Source of the DNA: Christensenellaceae bacterium
Lineage (GTDB): Bacteria; Bacillota; Clostridia; Christensenellales; Borkfalkiaceae
Reading direction: 5' to 3'
Length of the DNA stretch: 64,000 nt
Assembly: GCA_948890655.1 (NCBI GenBank)
Contig: CAQTYU010000006.1
Location: forward strand, 1 to 64,000
This document shows, piece by piece, positions 9,530 through 16,978 of this stretch. The notes under the pieces are model-generated. The model made no database searches. It was given only the letters and a program-made list of their open reading frames with translations, and had not been told where the DNA came from. Position 1 is the stretch's first letter, and each line of letters starts with the position of its first letter. The translations under genes and the position numbers were made by a program.

Positions 9530-10411
9530 ATGAGCGTGCTTTTATGCGATTCGAATTGCGAATTGTGGTACACCAGGGTTAAAGAGCTTGGATTGGATTA
9601 TATTTCTATGCCGTACTGTTACGGCGGAGGGGAATACGGTTACGATTTGGGCGAGAATACGGATTTTAAAAAGTTTTACGACGCGGTGCGCGGCGGTACG
9701 GTGCCAAAGACTATGGCGCTGAACCCCGAAAATTACAAGGAAATTTTAACGCCGTATTTCAAGGCCGGAGAGGACGTGCTGTATATCAGTTTTTCGCATG
9801 CAATGAGCGGAACTTTTGCGCAGCTTGACGCCGCGCTTAAAGAACTGAAAAAGGAATTTCCCGAAAGAAAGTGCACTGTTTTTAACACGAATTCCATTTG
9901 TCTGGGCGCGGGCATTCAGGTTGAAACGGCGGCGGAGTTAAAACAAAAGGGCGCAAGCGACGAAGAGATTATTGCGTTTTTAAAGGAATTTACAAACCGC
10001 GTTGCCGTGTATTTTGTTGTGGACGATTTAATGCACTTAAAGCGCGGAGGAAGGCTTTCGGCAGGCGCTGCCGTGGCGGGAACGTTGCTTTCGATTAAGC
10101 CTATGCTTACGGTAAACGAGGAAGGCGGGCTGAACGTAATAGAAAAGGTAACGGGCAGAAAAAAAGCCGTGCGCGCGCTTGCGGACAAGGTTATAAAAGG
10201 GCTTACGGGCACGGAGTACAGCGTTTATATTCTGGACGCCGATTGCAAAGAGGACGGCGACAAGCTTGCGGAACTGATAAAAGCAGAAAGAAGCGACGCA
10301 AAAATAGTGCGGCAGACTATAGGGCCCGTTATCGGAACACACTGCGGCCCCGGCACGCTCGGCGTTATATTTATTGCGGACGAGCGCCCCGTAAAACTGA
10401 AGGTGGACTGA
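9530..10411 (+). CDS. DegV family fatty-acid-binding protein (FakB-like)
   Basis: DegV-fold protein of 293 aa. Family members such as FakB bind a fatty acid and present its carboxylate to the kinase FakA for entry into phospholipid synthesis. Visible hallmarks are the N-terminal SVLLCDSNCE strand, the FSHAMSGTF loop (family: S..LSGT), VFNTNSICLGAG (family: D(S/T)..AS.G), and DDLMHLKRGGRLS followed by LSIKPMLTVNEEG, the very characteristic DegV core. The C-terminus has GPVIGTHCGPGTLGV, the conserved lid region. The ribosome binding site AAGGAGAG precedes ATG 9530. The TGA stop overlaps the ATG of the GNAT-like gene by one base, so the pair is translationally coupled. Confidence 0.9.
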   Translation: MSVLLCDSNCELWYTRVKELGLDYISMPYCYGGGEYGYDLGENTDFKKFYDAVRGGTVPKTMALNPENYKEILTPYFKAGEDVLYISFSHAMSGTFAQLDAALKELKKEFPERKCTVFNTNSICLGAGIQVETAAELKQKGASDEEIIAFLKEFTNRVAVYFVVDDLMHLKRGGRLSAGAAVAGTLLSIKPMLTVNEEGGLNVIEKVTGRKKAVRALADKVIKGLTGTEYSVYILDADCKEDGDKLAELIKAERSDAKIVRQTIGPVIGTHCGPGTLGVIFIADERPVKLKVD

Positions 10412-11550
10412 TGATAGAAATAAAAGAGATAAGTTTGAACGATAAAAAAGGCAAGAAGAAGTTTTTTAAATTTTTGATTGATTTGTATAAGGGGAACAAG
10501 CATGCGGCGCCGAATTTGTATATGGACGAGTTTGCGGAGTTTGACCCCGAAATAAACGACGCGTTCAGGTTTGCGGACTGCCGTATGTTTTTGGCATACA
10601 AGGACGGCAAGGTTGCAGGCAGAATAGCCGGCATATGGCACCGCGGGGTAAACGAGAAGAACAACGTAAAACAGCTGAGGTTTACGAGATTCGACGTAAT
10701 AGACGACTTCGAGGTTACGAAAGCTTTGTTCGGCGAGCTGATTAAATGGGCTAAAGAGCTGGGGATGACGGAAATTATAGGACCTATGAGCTTTTCGGAT
10801 TTAAACGAAGAGGGAATGCTGATTGACGGGTTCGATAAAGACAGCTGTTATATAGAGATATATAATTATCCTTATTACGTTGAGCATATGGAAAAGCTGG
10901 GCGCATATAAGGTGGTGGACTGGAACTGTTACCGTGTTAAGGTGCCCGATAAGCACGACGAGAGACTTCAGAGACTAAGCGATATGATTGCGCGGAAGAA
11001 CGGTTATGAAATTCTTGACGTAAAATATTGGTTAAAGCACGACAAAAAGAAACTTAAAGATTACATTATGCAAAGCATGGACGTTTTGGACGAGGCTTTC
11101 GAGGACCTTTACGGGACAAGCCCTTTGAACGAAAAACAGAAAGCGCGCATGATGGATACTATTTTTCAGGTGCTTGTGCCTGAGTTTGCGGGCGTAATTT
11201 TAAAGGACGGAAAGGTAATTGCTTACGGACTTGTTATACCTTCGATGCTGGAAACGATGCAGAAGGCGCGCGGCAGCCTTTTCCCGAGGGGGATTATTCC
11301 TTATTTAAAGACGATGAAACATTCGGACGTTGCCGATATGCTGTCTATCGGAATTGTCAAAGCCGAAGCGAACAAGGGAGCGGTGGCGCTTATTATGAAC
11401 ACCGTTTTAAAAGGGCTTATCAAGCGCGGGGTGAAGTTTTTGGAAACCGGTCCCGAACTGGAAACCAACGACAACGTGCAGAACCTTTGGAAGAATTACG
11501 AAAGAGAGCTGTTAAAAAGAAAGCGTTGCTGGGGATTGAAAGTGGAGTAA
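10411..11550 (+). CDS. GNAT-like acyltransferase, paralogue A
   Basis: Predicted N-acetyltransferase-superfamily protein of 379 aa. The start is ATG 10411, overlapping the degV stop; a longer upstream frame runs through degV and is not credible. An N-terminal region has RFADCRMFLAYKDGKVAGRI, a strand pair typical of GNAT folds. The central block (IIGPMSFSDLNEEGMLIDGF, EIYNYPYYVEHMEKLG) is conserved in a family of uncharacterised bacterial acetyltransferases, and a second GNAT-like half ends with TGPELETNDNVQNLWKNYE. The substrate is unknown. A paralogue lies at 12460 and shares an almost identical ~430-bp internal tract (see findings). Confidence 0.65.
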   Translation: MIEIKEISLNDKKGKKKFFKFLIDLYKGNKHAAPNLYMDEFAEFDPEINDAFRFADCRMFLAYKDGKVAGRIAGIWHRGVNEKNNVKQLRFTRFDVIDDFEVTKALFGELIKWAKELGMTEIIGPMSFSDLNEEGMLIDGFDKDSCYIEIYNYPYYVEHMEKLGAYKVVDWNCYRVKVPDKHDERLQRLSDMIARKNGYEILDVKYWLKHDKKKLKDYIMQSMDVLDEAFEDLYGTSPLNEKQKARMMDTIFQVLVPEFAGVILKDGKVIAYGLVIPSMLETMQKARGSLFPRGIIPYLKTMKHSDVADMLSIGIVKAEANKGAVALIMNTVLKGLIKRGVKFLETGPELETNDNVQNLWKNYERELLKRKRCWGLKVE

Positions 11551-11612
11551 AATTCAAAAAACCAAAGCGCGGGGAACGGTTTCTTTTTTAGAGAATTTTC
11601 GCGTATGAACAA

Positions 11613-11660
11613 ATAGCCCGCTATGTTTCGTGAACGAAACATAGCGGGCTATATTTTTTA
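11613..11660 (+). terminator. Strong intrinsic terminator
   Basis: Perfect 18-bp stem (11613-11630 with 11635-11652, loop TGAA) followed by ATTTTTTAA. A T-poor left flank makes it mainly a plus-strand terminator for the degV/GNAT operon, but it also lies just beyond the end of the convergent kinase gene. Confidence 0.9.
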
Positions 11661-11684
11661 ACTTTTAGAGCGCTGAATTGAAAT

Positions 11685-12204
11685 TTATAATTCAATATCA
11701 ACTTTATATTCTTTATCTATAAAAATGTAATTCAGTCCGTATTTTTTGCACGTTTGCAGATTGCTTTCGTTTTCTTTAATTAGATTTTCCTGTGCCAAAT
11801 CGCCGCTTATAAGTCTTTGTTCAACTATACTTTCATTTGCCAAAATATCTGAAAAACGTTTTAGTATAGTCTTTGCTCATTATTAAACAATAGTATTTGA
11901 TTTGCAACAAATACTCTTTATTAAAATCTTTTTCCCAATCAAATGGTATGTAACAGCCTTCCGCAATAAGATTTTGTCCGTTTTCTATCGCCGTTTTGAT
12001 TATTTCTTTAACTATTGACCACAAATACGGAGTTAACTTTTCGTCGTCACTTACGCTTATTGTAGTTTGATTACTTCTTATCAATCCCATTTTTAAGTGG
12101 TCGATAGACAAATATGGAAATTTATACTTTTCCAACAATCTTTGCGCTAAAACGGTTTTTCCCGTATGCGTTGCCCCTGCAATTAAAACTATCATAAATT
12201 CCAC
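11685..12204 (-). pseudogene. P-loop kinase-like gene with single frameshift
   Basis: Reading leftward from ATG 12204 (or 12195, MIVLIAGATHTGKT), the first frame has a Walker A GATHTGKT, then PYLSIDHLKMGLIR and NLIAEGCYIPFDW, as in zeta-toxin/2-phosphoglycerate-kinase-like small-molecule kinases. It terminates prematurely at 11833. Dropping one T from the T5 run at about 11852-11856 gives …KTFSDILANESIVEQRLI…, and the frame continues in good coding sequence (…TCKKYGLNYIFIDKEYKVD…) to TAA 11685-11687, a natural ~172-aa length. Either a recent pseudogene or a homopolymer sequencing indel. The gene has its own leftward promoter and is unrelated to its flanks. Confidence 0.7.
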
Positions 12205-12230
12205 GCTGATTTACTTTTTATCGTAGTTAT

Positions 12231-12259
12231 AGTATAGCAAAATTACAACAAAAAAGCAA
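12231..12259 (-). promoter_or_regulatory. Leftward promoter of the kinase-like gene
   Basis: On the minus strand TTGCTT, 17-bp spacer, TATACT, with the start codon ~30 nt downstream. Confidence 0.6.
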
Positions 12260-12376
12260 GAACCGTTAAACTCAGTTCATTTTATCAAAGTTAAATACGC
12301 ATTAAGCCGCGCTTTTTGCCGCAATTTGTCAATTTTTGCGACAAGTGTTTATTAACCGTGCGCGGGTTTGCAGGGG

Positions 12377-12405
12377 TTGACATTCGGAACGGAAAGTGGT
12401 AAAAT
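12377..12405 (+). promoter_or_regulatory. Sigma-A promoter of GNAT-like paralogue B
   Basis: TTGACA, 17-bp spacer, TAAAAT, 55 nt upstream of ATG 12460. Confidence 0.75.
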
Positions 12406-12459
12406 TACCGTGTTTGGTTTTCAGGAAAAGCCGAAAGTAATTTAAGGGAAAAAATCAGA

Positions 12460-13596
12460 ATGATAAAGATTAAGGAAATATCGCTTAACGATAAAAGAGG
12501 TAAAAAGAAATTTTTTAAATTCTTTATAGACCTTTATAAGGGGAACAAGCACGCGGCGCCGAATTTGTATATGGACGAGTTTGCGGAGTTTGACCCCGAA
12601 ATAAACGACGCGTTCAGGTTTGCGGACTGCCGTATGTTTTTGGCATACAAGGACGGCAAGGTTGCAGGCAGAATAGCCGGCATATGGCACCGCGGGGTAA
12701 ACGAGAAGAACAACGTAAAACAGCTGAGGTTTACAAGATTCGACGTAATAGACGATTTCGAGGTTACGAAAGCTTTGTTCGGCGAGCTTATTAAATGGGC
12801 TAAAGAGCTGGGGATGACGGAAATAATAGGACCAATGAGTTTTTCGGACTTGAACGAAGAGGGAATGCTCATAGACGGGTTCGATAGGGACAGTACCTAT
12901 ATAGAAATATATAATTATCCTTATTATGTGGAGCATATGGAAAAGCTGGGCGCATATAAGGTGGTGGACTGGAACTGCCATCTTGTTAAAGTGCCCGATA
13001 AGATGGACGAAAGACTTAAAAAGTTGAGCGAGTACGTTAAAAAGCGCAACGGTTACACCGTTTTGGACGTTGCGTGGTATTTAAAGCACGATAAAAAGAA
13101 ACTTAAAGAATACATTATGCAGTGCCTTGATATTCTCGACGAGGTGTATGCTCCGCTGTACGGGACAAGCCCTTTGAACGAAAAACAGAAAAAGCGCGAA
13201 ATGGATTCCATTTTTATGGTGCTTGTGCCTGAATTTGCAACAGTTGTTTTAAAGGACGACAAAGTTATAGCTTACGGCTTTTTAATGCCTTCGATGACTA
13301 AAATGATGCAGAAGGCAAAGGGCAAGATTTTTCCCAACGGGCTGTTGCCTTATTTGCACTATATGAAGCATATCGAAGTTGCGGATATGATGAGTATAGG
13401 CGTAACGAAATCCGAAAGCAATAAGGGTGCGGTGGCGATTATTATAGAACACTGCCTTGAAGGGCTTATCAAGCACGGAGTAAAATACGCCGAGGGCGGT
13501 CCCGAGCTTGAGCACAACGATAACGTGCAGAACCTTTGGAAGAATTACGAAAGGGAGCTTGCCAAAAAGCGCCGTTGCTGGGGAATAAAAGTTTAG
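12460..13596 (+). CDS. GNAT-like acyltransferase, paralogue B
   Basis: 378-aa paralogue of the protein encoded at 10411, same architecture and length. Residues ~27-180 are nearly identical at protein and DNA level (IIGPMSFSDLNEEGMLIDGF, EIYNYPYYVEHMEKLGAYK), while the first ~25 residues are encoded with many synonymous differences and the C-terminal half has diverged (for example HLVKVPDKMDERLKKL versus YRVKVPDKHDERLQRL). The C-terminal GNAT-like block GGPELEHNDNVQNLWKNYE is kept. It has its own promoter, unlike paralogue A, which is coupled to degV. Substrate unknown. TAG is the stop codon here. Confidence 0.65.
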   Translation: MIKIKEISLNDKRGKKKFFKFFIDLYKGNKHAAPNLYMDEFAEFDPEINDAFRFADCRMFLAYKDGKVAGRIAGIWHRGVNEKNNVKQLRFTRFDVIDDFEVTKALFGELIKWAKELGMTEIIGPMSFSDLNEEGMLIDGFDRDSTYIEIYNYPYYVEHMEKLGAYKVVDWNCHLVKVPDKMDERLKKLSEYVKKRNGYTVLDVAWYLKHDKKKLKEYIMQCLDILDEVYAPLYGTSPLNEKQKKREMDSIFMVLVPEFATVVLKDDKVIAYGFLMPSMTKMMQKAKGKIFPNGLLPYLHYMKHIEVADMMSIGVTKSESNKGAVAIIIEHCLEGLIKHGVKYAEGGPELEHNDNVQNLWKNYERELAKKRRCWGIKV

Positions 13597-13621
13597 TTTG
13601 TAAAAATCCGCTTAAAATTAT

Positions 13622-13656
13622 AAAGGGCTTTCCCGTTATTTGGGGAAGCCTTTGTA
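13622..13656 (+). terminator. Weak imperfect hairpin, possible terminator
   Basis: AAAGGGCTTTCCC and GGGGAAGCCTTT can pair with bulges; the following T-tract is poor (GTAATGT). Its position after the GNAT gene is right but the signal is marginal. Confidence 0.35.
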
Positions 13657-13683
13657 ATGTGTTGATTAAATTGAAATTTGGTA

Positions 13684-13712
13684 TTGCAATTTGGAAATTT
13701 ACGTGTTAAAAT
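13684..13712 (+). promoter_or_regulatory. Promoter of the KDPG aldolase gene
   Basis: TTGCAA, 17-bp spacer, TAAAAT; CCGGAGGAG ribosome binding site follows before ATG 13756. Confidence 0.65.
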
Positions 13713-13755
13713 AGATTAGGTTTATAGACTGTGATTTCAATTCCGGAGGAGAAAA

Positions 13756-14370
13756 ATGGATAACGAAAAACTTTTACAACAAATTAAGGCGACGAAGATT
13801 GTTCCCGTTGTGGTGCTCAATTCGATTGAAGAAACTTTGCCCAAAATGAAGGCGCTTGTGAACGGCGGATTACCTTGCGCCGAAATTACTTTCCGTACCC
13901 CCTGTGCGGCGGAGGCTATTGCGCTGACCGTAAAAACTTATCCCGATATGCTTGTGGGCGCGGGAACGGTCATTAACAAGGAGCAATGCGAAAAGGCGAT
14001 TAAAGCGGGTTCGAAATTTATCGTTTCGCCCGGATTTTCGGAAGAGGTTGCGGACTGCTGCAAAAAACACGGGATGCTTTATCTGCCCGGTATCGTAACG
14101 CCCACCGAAGCTATGGCGGCGATTGCAAAAGGTTTGACGACTCTGAAATTCTTCCCCGCTTCGAATTACGGCGGATTAAAGACGATTAAGGCGATTTGTG
14201 CGGCGTTCCCTTATTTGCAGATTATGCCTACCGGCGGTATAAATGCGGAGAATATTCTGGAATATCTGGCTTACGATAAAATTATCGCGTGCGGCGGCAG
14301 CTGGATGATGACCGGCACGCCCGAAGAAATAGAAGCTAAGACCAAAGCGGCGGTAGCGTTGGTTAAATAA
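13756..14370 (+). CDS. eda: KDPG/KHG aldolase
   Basis: Class I aldolase of 204 aa that cleaves 2-keto-3-deoxy-6-phosphogluconate to pyruvate and glyceraldehyde 3-phosphate (Entner-Doudoroff branch and uronate catabolism) or acts on 4-hydroxy-2-oxoglutarate. The catalytic glutamate (E43 in AEITFRTP) and the Schiff-base lysine (K131 in TLKFFPAS) are in the family positions. LVGAGTVIN, FIVSPGFS and MPTGGI form the phosphate- and substrate-binding loops. Length is normal. It stands alone with its own promoter and terminator, with no kdgK or uronate genes nearby, so which sugar acid feeds it cannot be told from the window. Confidence 0.93.
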   Translation: MDNEKLLQQIKATKIVPVVVLNSIEETLPKMKALVNGGLPCAEITFRTPCAAEAIALTVKTYPDMLVGAGTVINKEQCEKAIKAGSKFIVSPGFSEEVADCCKKHGMLYLPGIVTPTEAMAAIAKGLTTLKFFPASNYGGLKTIKAICAAFPYLQIMPTGGINAENILEYLAYDKIIACGGSWMMTGTPEEIEAKTKAAVALVK

Positions 14371-14444
14371 AGAAGATTGAAACAATAAAAAGCGGCGGAC
14401 GAAAAAAGAACGCTTTTAACAGGGAATTAAAACAGAAGATGATA

Positions 14445-14479
14445 AAAAACCTCTCGAACAAAATGTTCGAGAGGTTTTT
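14445..14479 (+). terminator. Intrinsic terminator after eda
   Basis: Perfect 16-bp stem (AAAAACCTCTCGAACA / TGTTCGAGAGGTTTTT) with a 3-nt loop. The symmetric A- and T-tracts allow it to work in both directions between eda and the leftward YitT pair. Confidence 0.9.
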
Positions 14480-14656
14480 GCTATCGTGGTGCGGAACAGA
14501 TAAAAGCATAACTACGCCAAATAAAAACAGGGCAGGTATGTATTATTGATGACCAAAGCATTTATAATTTTAAATTACTGCTTATCGTATGTGCGGCGTA
14601 TCGGATGTAAAAAAACAGGCGGTAGTTGAATTAAAAATTCTTGGCGGAGAATTATG

Positions 14657-15631
14657 TCAGACTGTGGAGTCGCGGAAACCTTTGCCTAAAATTTCGTTAG
14701 TGTCCGTTAAGATTACGAAAGCCGAAGGGTCGGTCTGGTGGATGTGATGTTTTAATTTGAGGGCTTCGCCGCGTTTCATTACGGCGAGCATAACCGTGCG
14801 TTCTTCGCGGGTGTAGCCGCCCGTCGCCTTGTAAGAAGTAAAACCGCGGTGCATTGTGTTGAGTATGAATTCAGCCGTCTGTTCCGGATTGGAAGTGATA
14901 ATGGTGACGTATTTGCTTTTGCCTATGTTTTCGATAACGCTGTCAACTATAAATGATTTTGCAAACAGACCGAGTACGGAATATAACCCCGTGCGCACGC
15001 CGAAAATCAGAAATGAGGAAGCGGCTATCAGAATATCGGTTATTAACAGCGCTAAGCCTATGTTTTTTAAGTTTGTATATTTTTTTATTATCAGCGCGAT
15101 TATATCCGTGCCGCCGGACGACGCTTTACAGTTGAATAAAATTGCCGCGCCCGCGCCCGTTAAAAGCATTGCAAAAACAAATTCCAGAAAAACCTGTCCC
15201 TGAGGTAAAGCTTCTGTTGCTGTAAGCGGTAAATTAACACCAACCGCCTTTAAAATCGCCTCTATGGCGATAGATTCAAGCGTGTATGCAAGTGTGCAGT
15301 ACGCCGTTTTGAACGAGCAGCCTTTACCCAAAAATATAAAGCCGATAATAAGCAGTATGACGTTTATTATCCACATAATAACCGTCTGCGTAAGAAATTT
15401 TTCGGTAAACGCGTTAATCGGCGTAATAAATTTGCTTAAAATTATAGAAAGACCGCTTACCCCGCCAGTGGCGAAATTGTTTGGCGCCTTAAAAAGCACC
15501 ACGCCGAGAGCGGTGAGTATTGTACCGAGATTTAAAATAACCCAGTATAGTATGGTGCTTTTTGTCTTTTTGCGCTTTTCCTCTTTGGTTAAAAAGGGTT
15601 TTTCTTTGCGCTTTTTCATTTTTTCTTTCAT
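14657..15631 (-). CDS. YitT family membrane protein (second of tandem pair)
   Basis: 324-aa member of the YitT family. Five to six membrane helices (residues ~28-215) contain the family signatures ATGGVSGLSIIL and ASSGGTDIIALII, the latter a glycine-rich half-helix found in all YitT proteins. The C-terminal cytoplasmic DUF2179 domain (VTIITSNPEQTAEFIL … HIHQTDPSAFVILTDTNEILG) has a ferredoxin-like fold. Function is not established; transport is suspected. A Lys/Arg-rich N-terminus precedes helix 1. It lies 12 nt after its paralogue in one leftward operon. Confidence 0.88.
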   Translation of the reverse strand: MKEKMKKRKEKPFLTKEEKRKKTKSTILYWVILNLGTILTALGVVLFKAPNNFATGGVSGLSIILSKFITPINAFTEKFLTQTVIMWIINVILLIIGFIFLGKGCSFKTAYCTLAYTLESIAIEAILKAVGVNLPLTATEALPQGQVFLEFVFAMLLTGAGAAILFNCKASSGGTDIIALIIKKYTNLKNIGLALLITDILIAASSFLIFGVRTGLYSVLGLFAKSFIVDSVIENIGKSKYVTIITSNPEQTAEFILNTMHRGFTSYKATGGYTREERTVMLAVMKRGEALKLKHHIHQTDPSAFVILTDTNEILGKGFRDSTV

Positions 15632-15643
15632 ATTGTTTTGCGG

Positions 15644-16801
15644 TTAAAACGCGTCTCCGAAGCCCTTGCCCAAAATTTCGTTTGCGTCGGTTAAAATTAC
15701 GAACGAATCGGGGTCGATTGATTTAACCTTCGACTTTAATTTTAAAGCTTCGCCGCGCTTGCAGACAGTTACGAGAATTTTACGCTTTTCGTGCGAGTAT
15801 CCGCCTTCGGCGTCGTAAGAGGTGAAGCTGTGGTTTACCGTTTTTAATATGTATTCGCCTATTTCTTCGGGCTTGGTAGTGATTATCGTTATATACTTCG
15901 TTTTGCTTATGCTTTCGATTACGCCGTCGAGAAGGAAGGACTTTGTGAACAAGCCCAAAACGGAGAAAAGTCCCTTGTCAACGTCGAACGTGTAGAACGA
16001 GATGAGCACGACAATCATGTCTATAATCATGAGCGCCATGCCTACGTTGAGCTTTGTGTACTTTTTTAAAATGAGCGCTATTATGTCGGTGCCGCCGGAC
16101 GACGCGCCGCAGTTGAATATCATTGCGCCGCCCACGCCGAAGAAGAGAATGGCGTAAACGAGCTCTAAAAGAGGTTCGTCGGTAAGCGTTCTTAAAGCCC
16201 GGGTTACGGTTTCGCCGGTTTCGGGGTTGATTATCGTTTCAACTCTGCCGACGGCGGTGTTGATTAGCCCGACAATGTCCAGATATTCAAACAGCCAGAT
16301 TATGCAAGTGTAAAAGAGGGAGCAGAAAATCGTCCTTACCGTGCATTGTTTGCCGAGGACTATAAGGCCTATTATTAAGAGGGCTACATTTATAATAGCC
16401 ATAATTACGCCCTGCGTAAGAATCTGGTTTACGGGCGCGGGAATAAAGCTGTTTATTATGATTGCAATACCCGCGATGCCGCCCAAAGTGAAGTCGTTTG
16501 GCGTTTGGAAAAAGTAAACGCTGCACGACATCATAATTATGCCGACGACGAGGAGCGTCCAGCGAAGAACGGAGCGCTTTCTCATTTGGGCGGCGGTTAA
16601 AACCTTGCCGTTTACTATATTTCTTTCGGCTTTGGGGGCAAAAAAACTGCGCAAAGCGAATTTGCGTTTGCGTTTTTTTTCTTCTTTCCCGTCGGGGGAT
16701 GTATTATTATCGGGGGCGGGAAGTTCGGAGGGAATTTGCCCCTCGGTTACCTTTTCGGATTCGGGTTCGGGCGAGGGTGCGGGAGTAAGATTTTCTTCCA
16801 T
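15644..16801 (-). CDS. YitT family membrane protein (first of tandem pair)
   Basis: 385-aa YitT protein, longer than its neighbour because of a ~65-residue N-terminal tail rich in Pro/Glu and then Lys/Arg (…SPDGKEEKKRKRKFALRSF…), and a loop insertion near residues ~190-205 (NPETGETVTRALRT). The core motifs are the same: LGGIAGIAIII, CGASSGGTDIIALIL, and a C-terminal DUF2179 domain (TIITTKPEEIGEYIL … DPDSFVILTDANEILGKGFGD). The near-identical C-terminal ends of both proteins support tandem duplication. It is the promoter-proximal gene of the operon. Confidence 0.88.
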   Translation of the reverse strand: MEENLTPAPSPEPESEKVTEGQIPSELPAPDNNTSPDGKEEKKRKRKFALRSFFAPKAERNIVNGKVLTAAQMRKRSVLRWTLLVVGIIMMSCSVYFFQTPNDFTLGGIAGIAIIINSFIPAPVNQILTQGVIMAIINVALLIIGLIVLGKQCTVRTIFCSLFYTCIIWLFEYLDIVGLINTAVGRVETIINPETGETVTRALRTLTDEPLLELVYAILFFGVGGAMIFNCGASSGGTDIIALILKKYTKLNVGMALMIIDMIVVLISFYTFDVDKGLFSVLGLFTKSFLLDGVIESISKTKYITIITTKPEEIGEYILKTVNHSFTSYDAEGGYSHEKRKILVTVCKRGEALKLKSKVKSIDPDSFVILTDANEILGKGFGDAF

Positions 16802-16839
16802 AAAATATTCTCTTAAATATTATTTGTTTATGCGAATAA

Positions 16840-16868
16840 ATGATAGCATAACCGAGTTGTAAAGTCAA
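16840..16868 (-). promoter_or_regulatory. Leftward promoter of the yitT pair
   Basis: Minus strand: TTGACT, 17-bp spacer, TATCAT, 39 nt before the start codon. Confidence 0.7.
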
Positions 16869-16913
16869 TAAAGAAAAGGTTTTTGCCGATGGAAATTTGG
16901 GGGAATTGCCTTA

Positions 16914-16942
16914 TTGACTTTAAGGGTAGGGTGTGGTAAACT
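16914..16942 (+). promoter_or_regulatory. Rightward promoter of the glycogen/starch operon
   Basis: TTGACT, 17-bp spacer, TAAACT; start expected near 16949 and ATG at 16979. It is back to back with the yitT promoter, 46 bp apart. Confidence 0.7.
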
Positions 16943-16978
16943 TTATTAAGTAAATTGCTGTGATTTAAGGACTTTGCA

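Noticed and set aside
10243..10410. N-terminal extension of the first GNAT-like protein into the degV gene
   Set aside because: The extension is the wrong frame of degV; ATG 10411 overlaps the degV stop and matches the paralogue's start.
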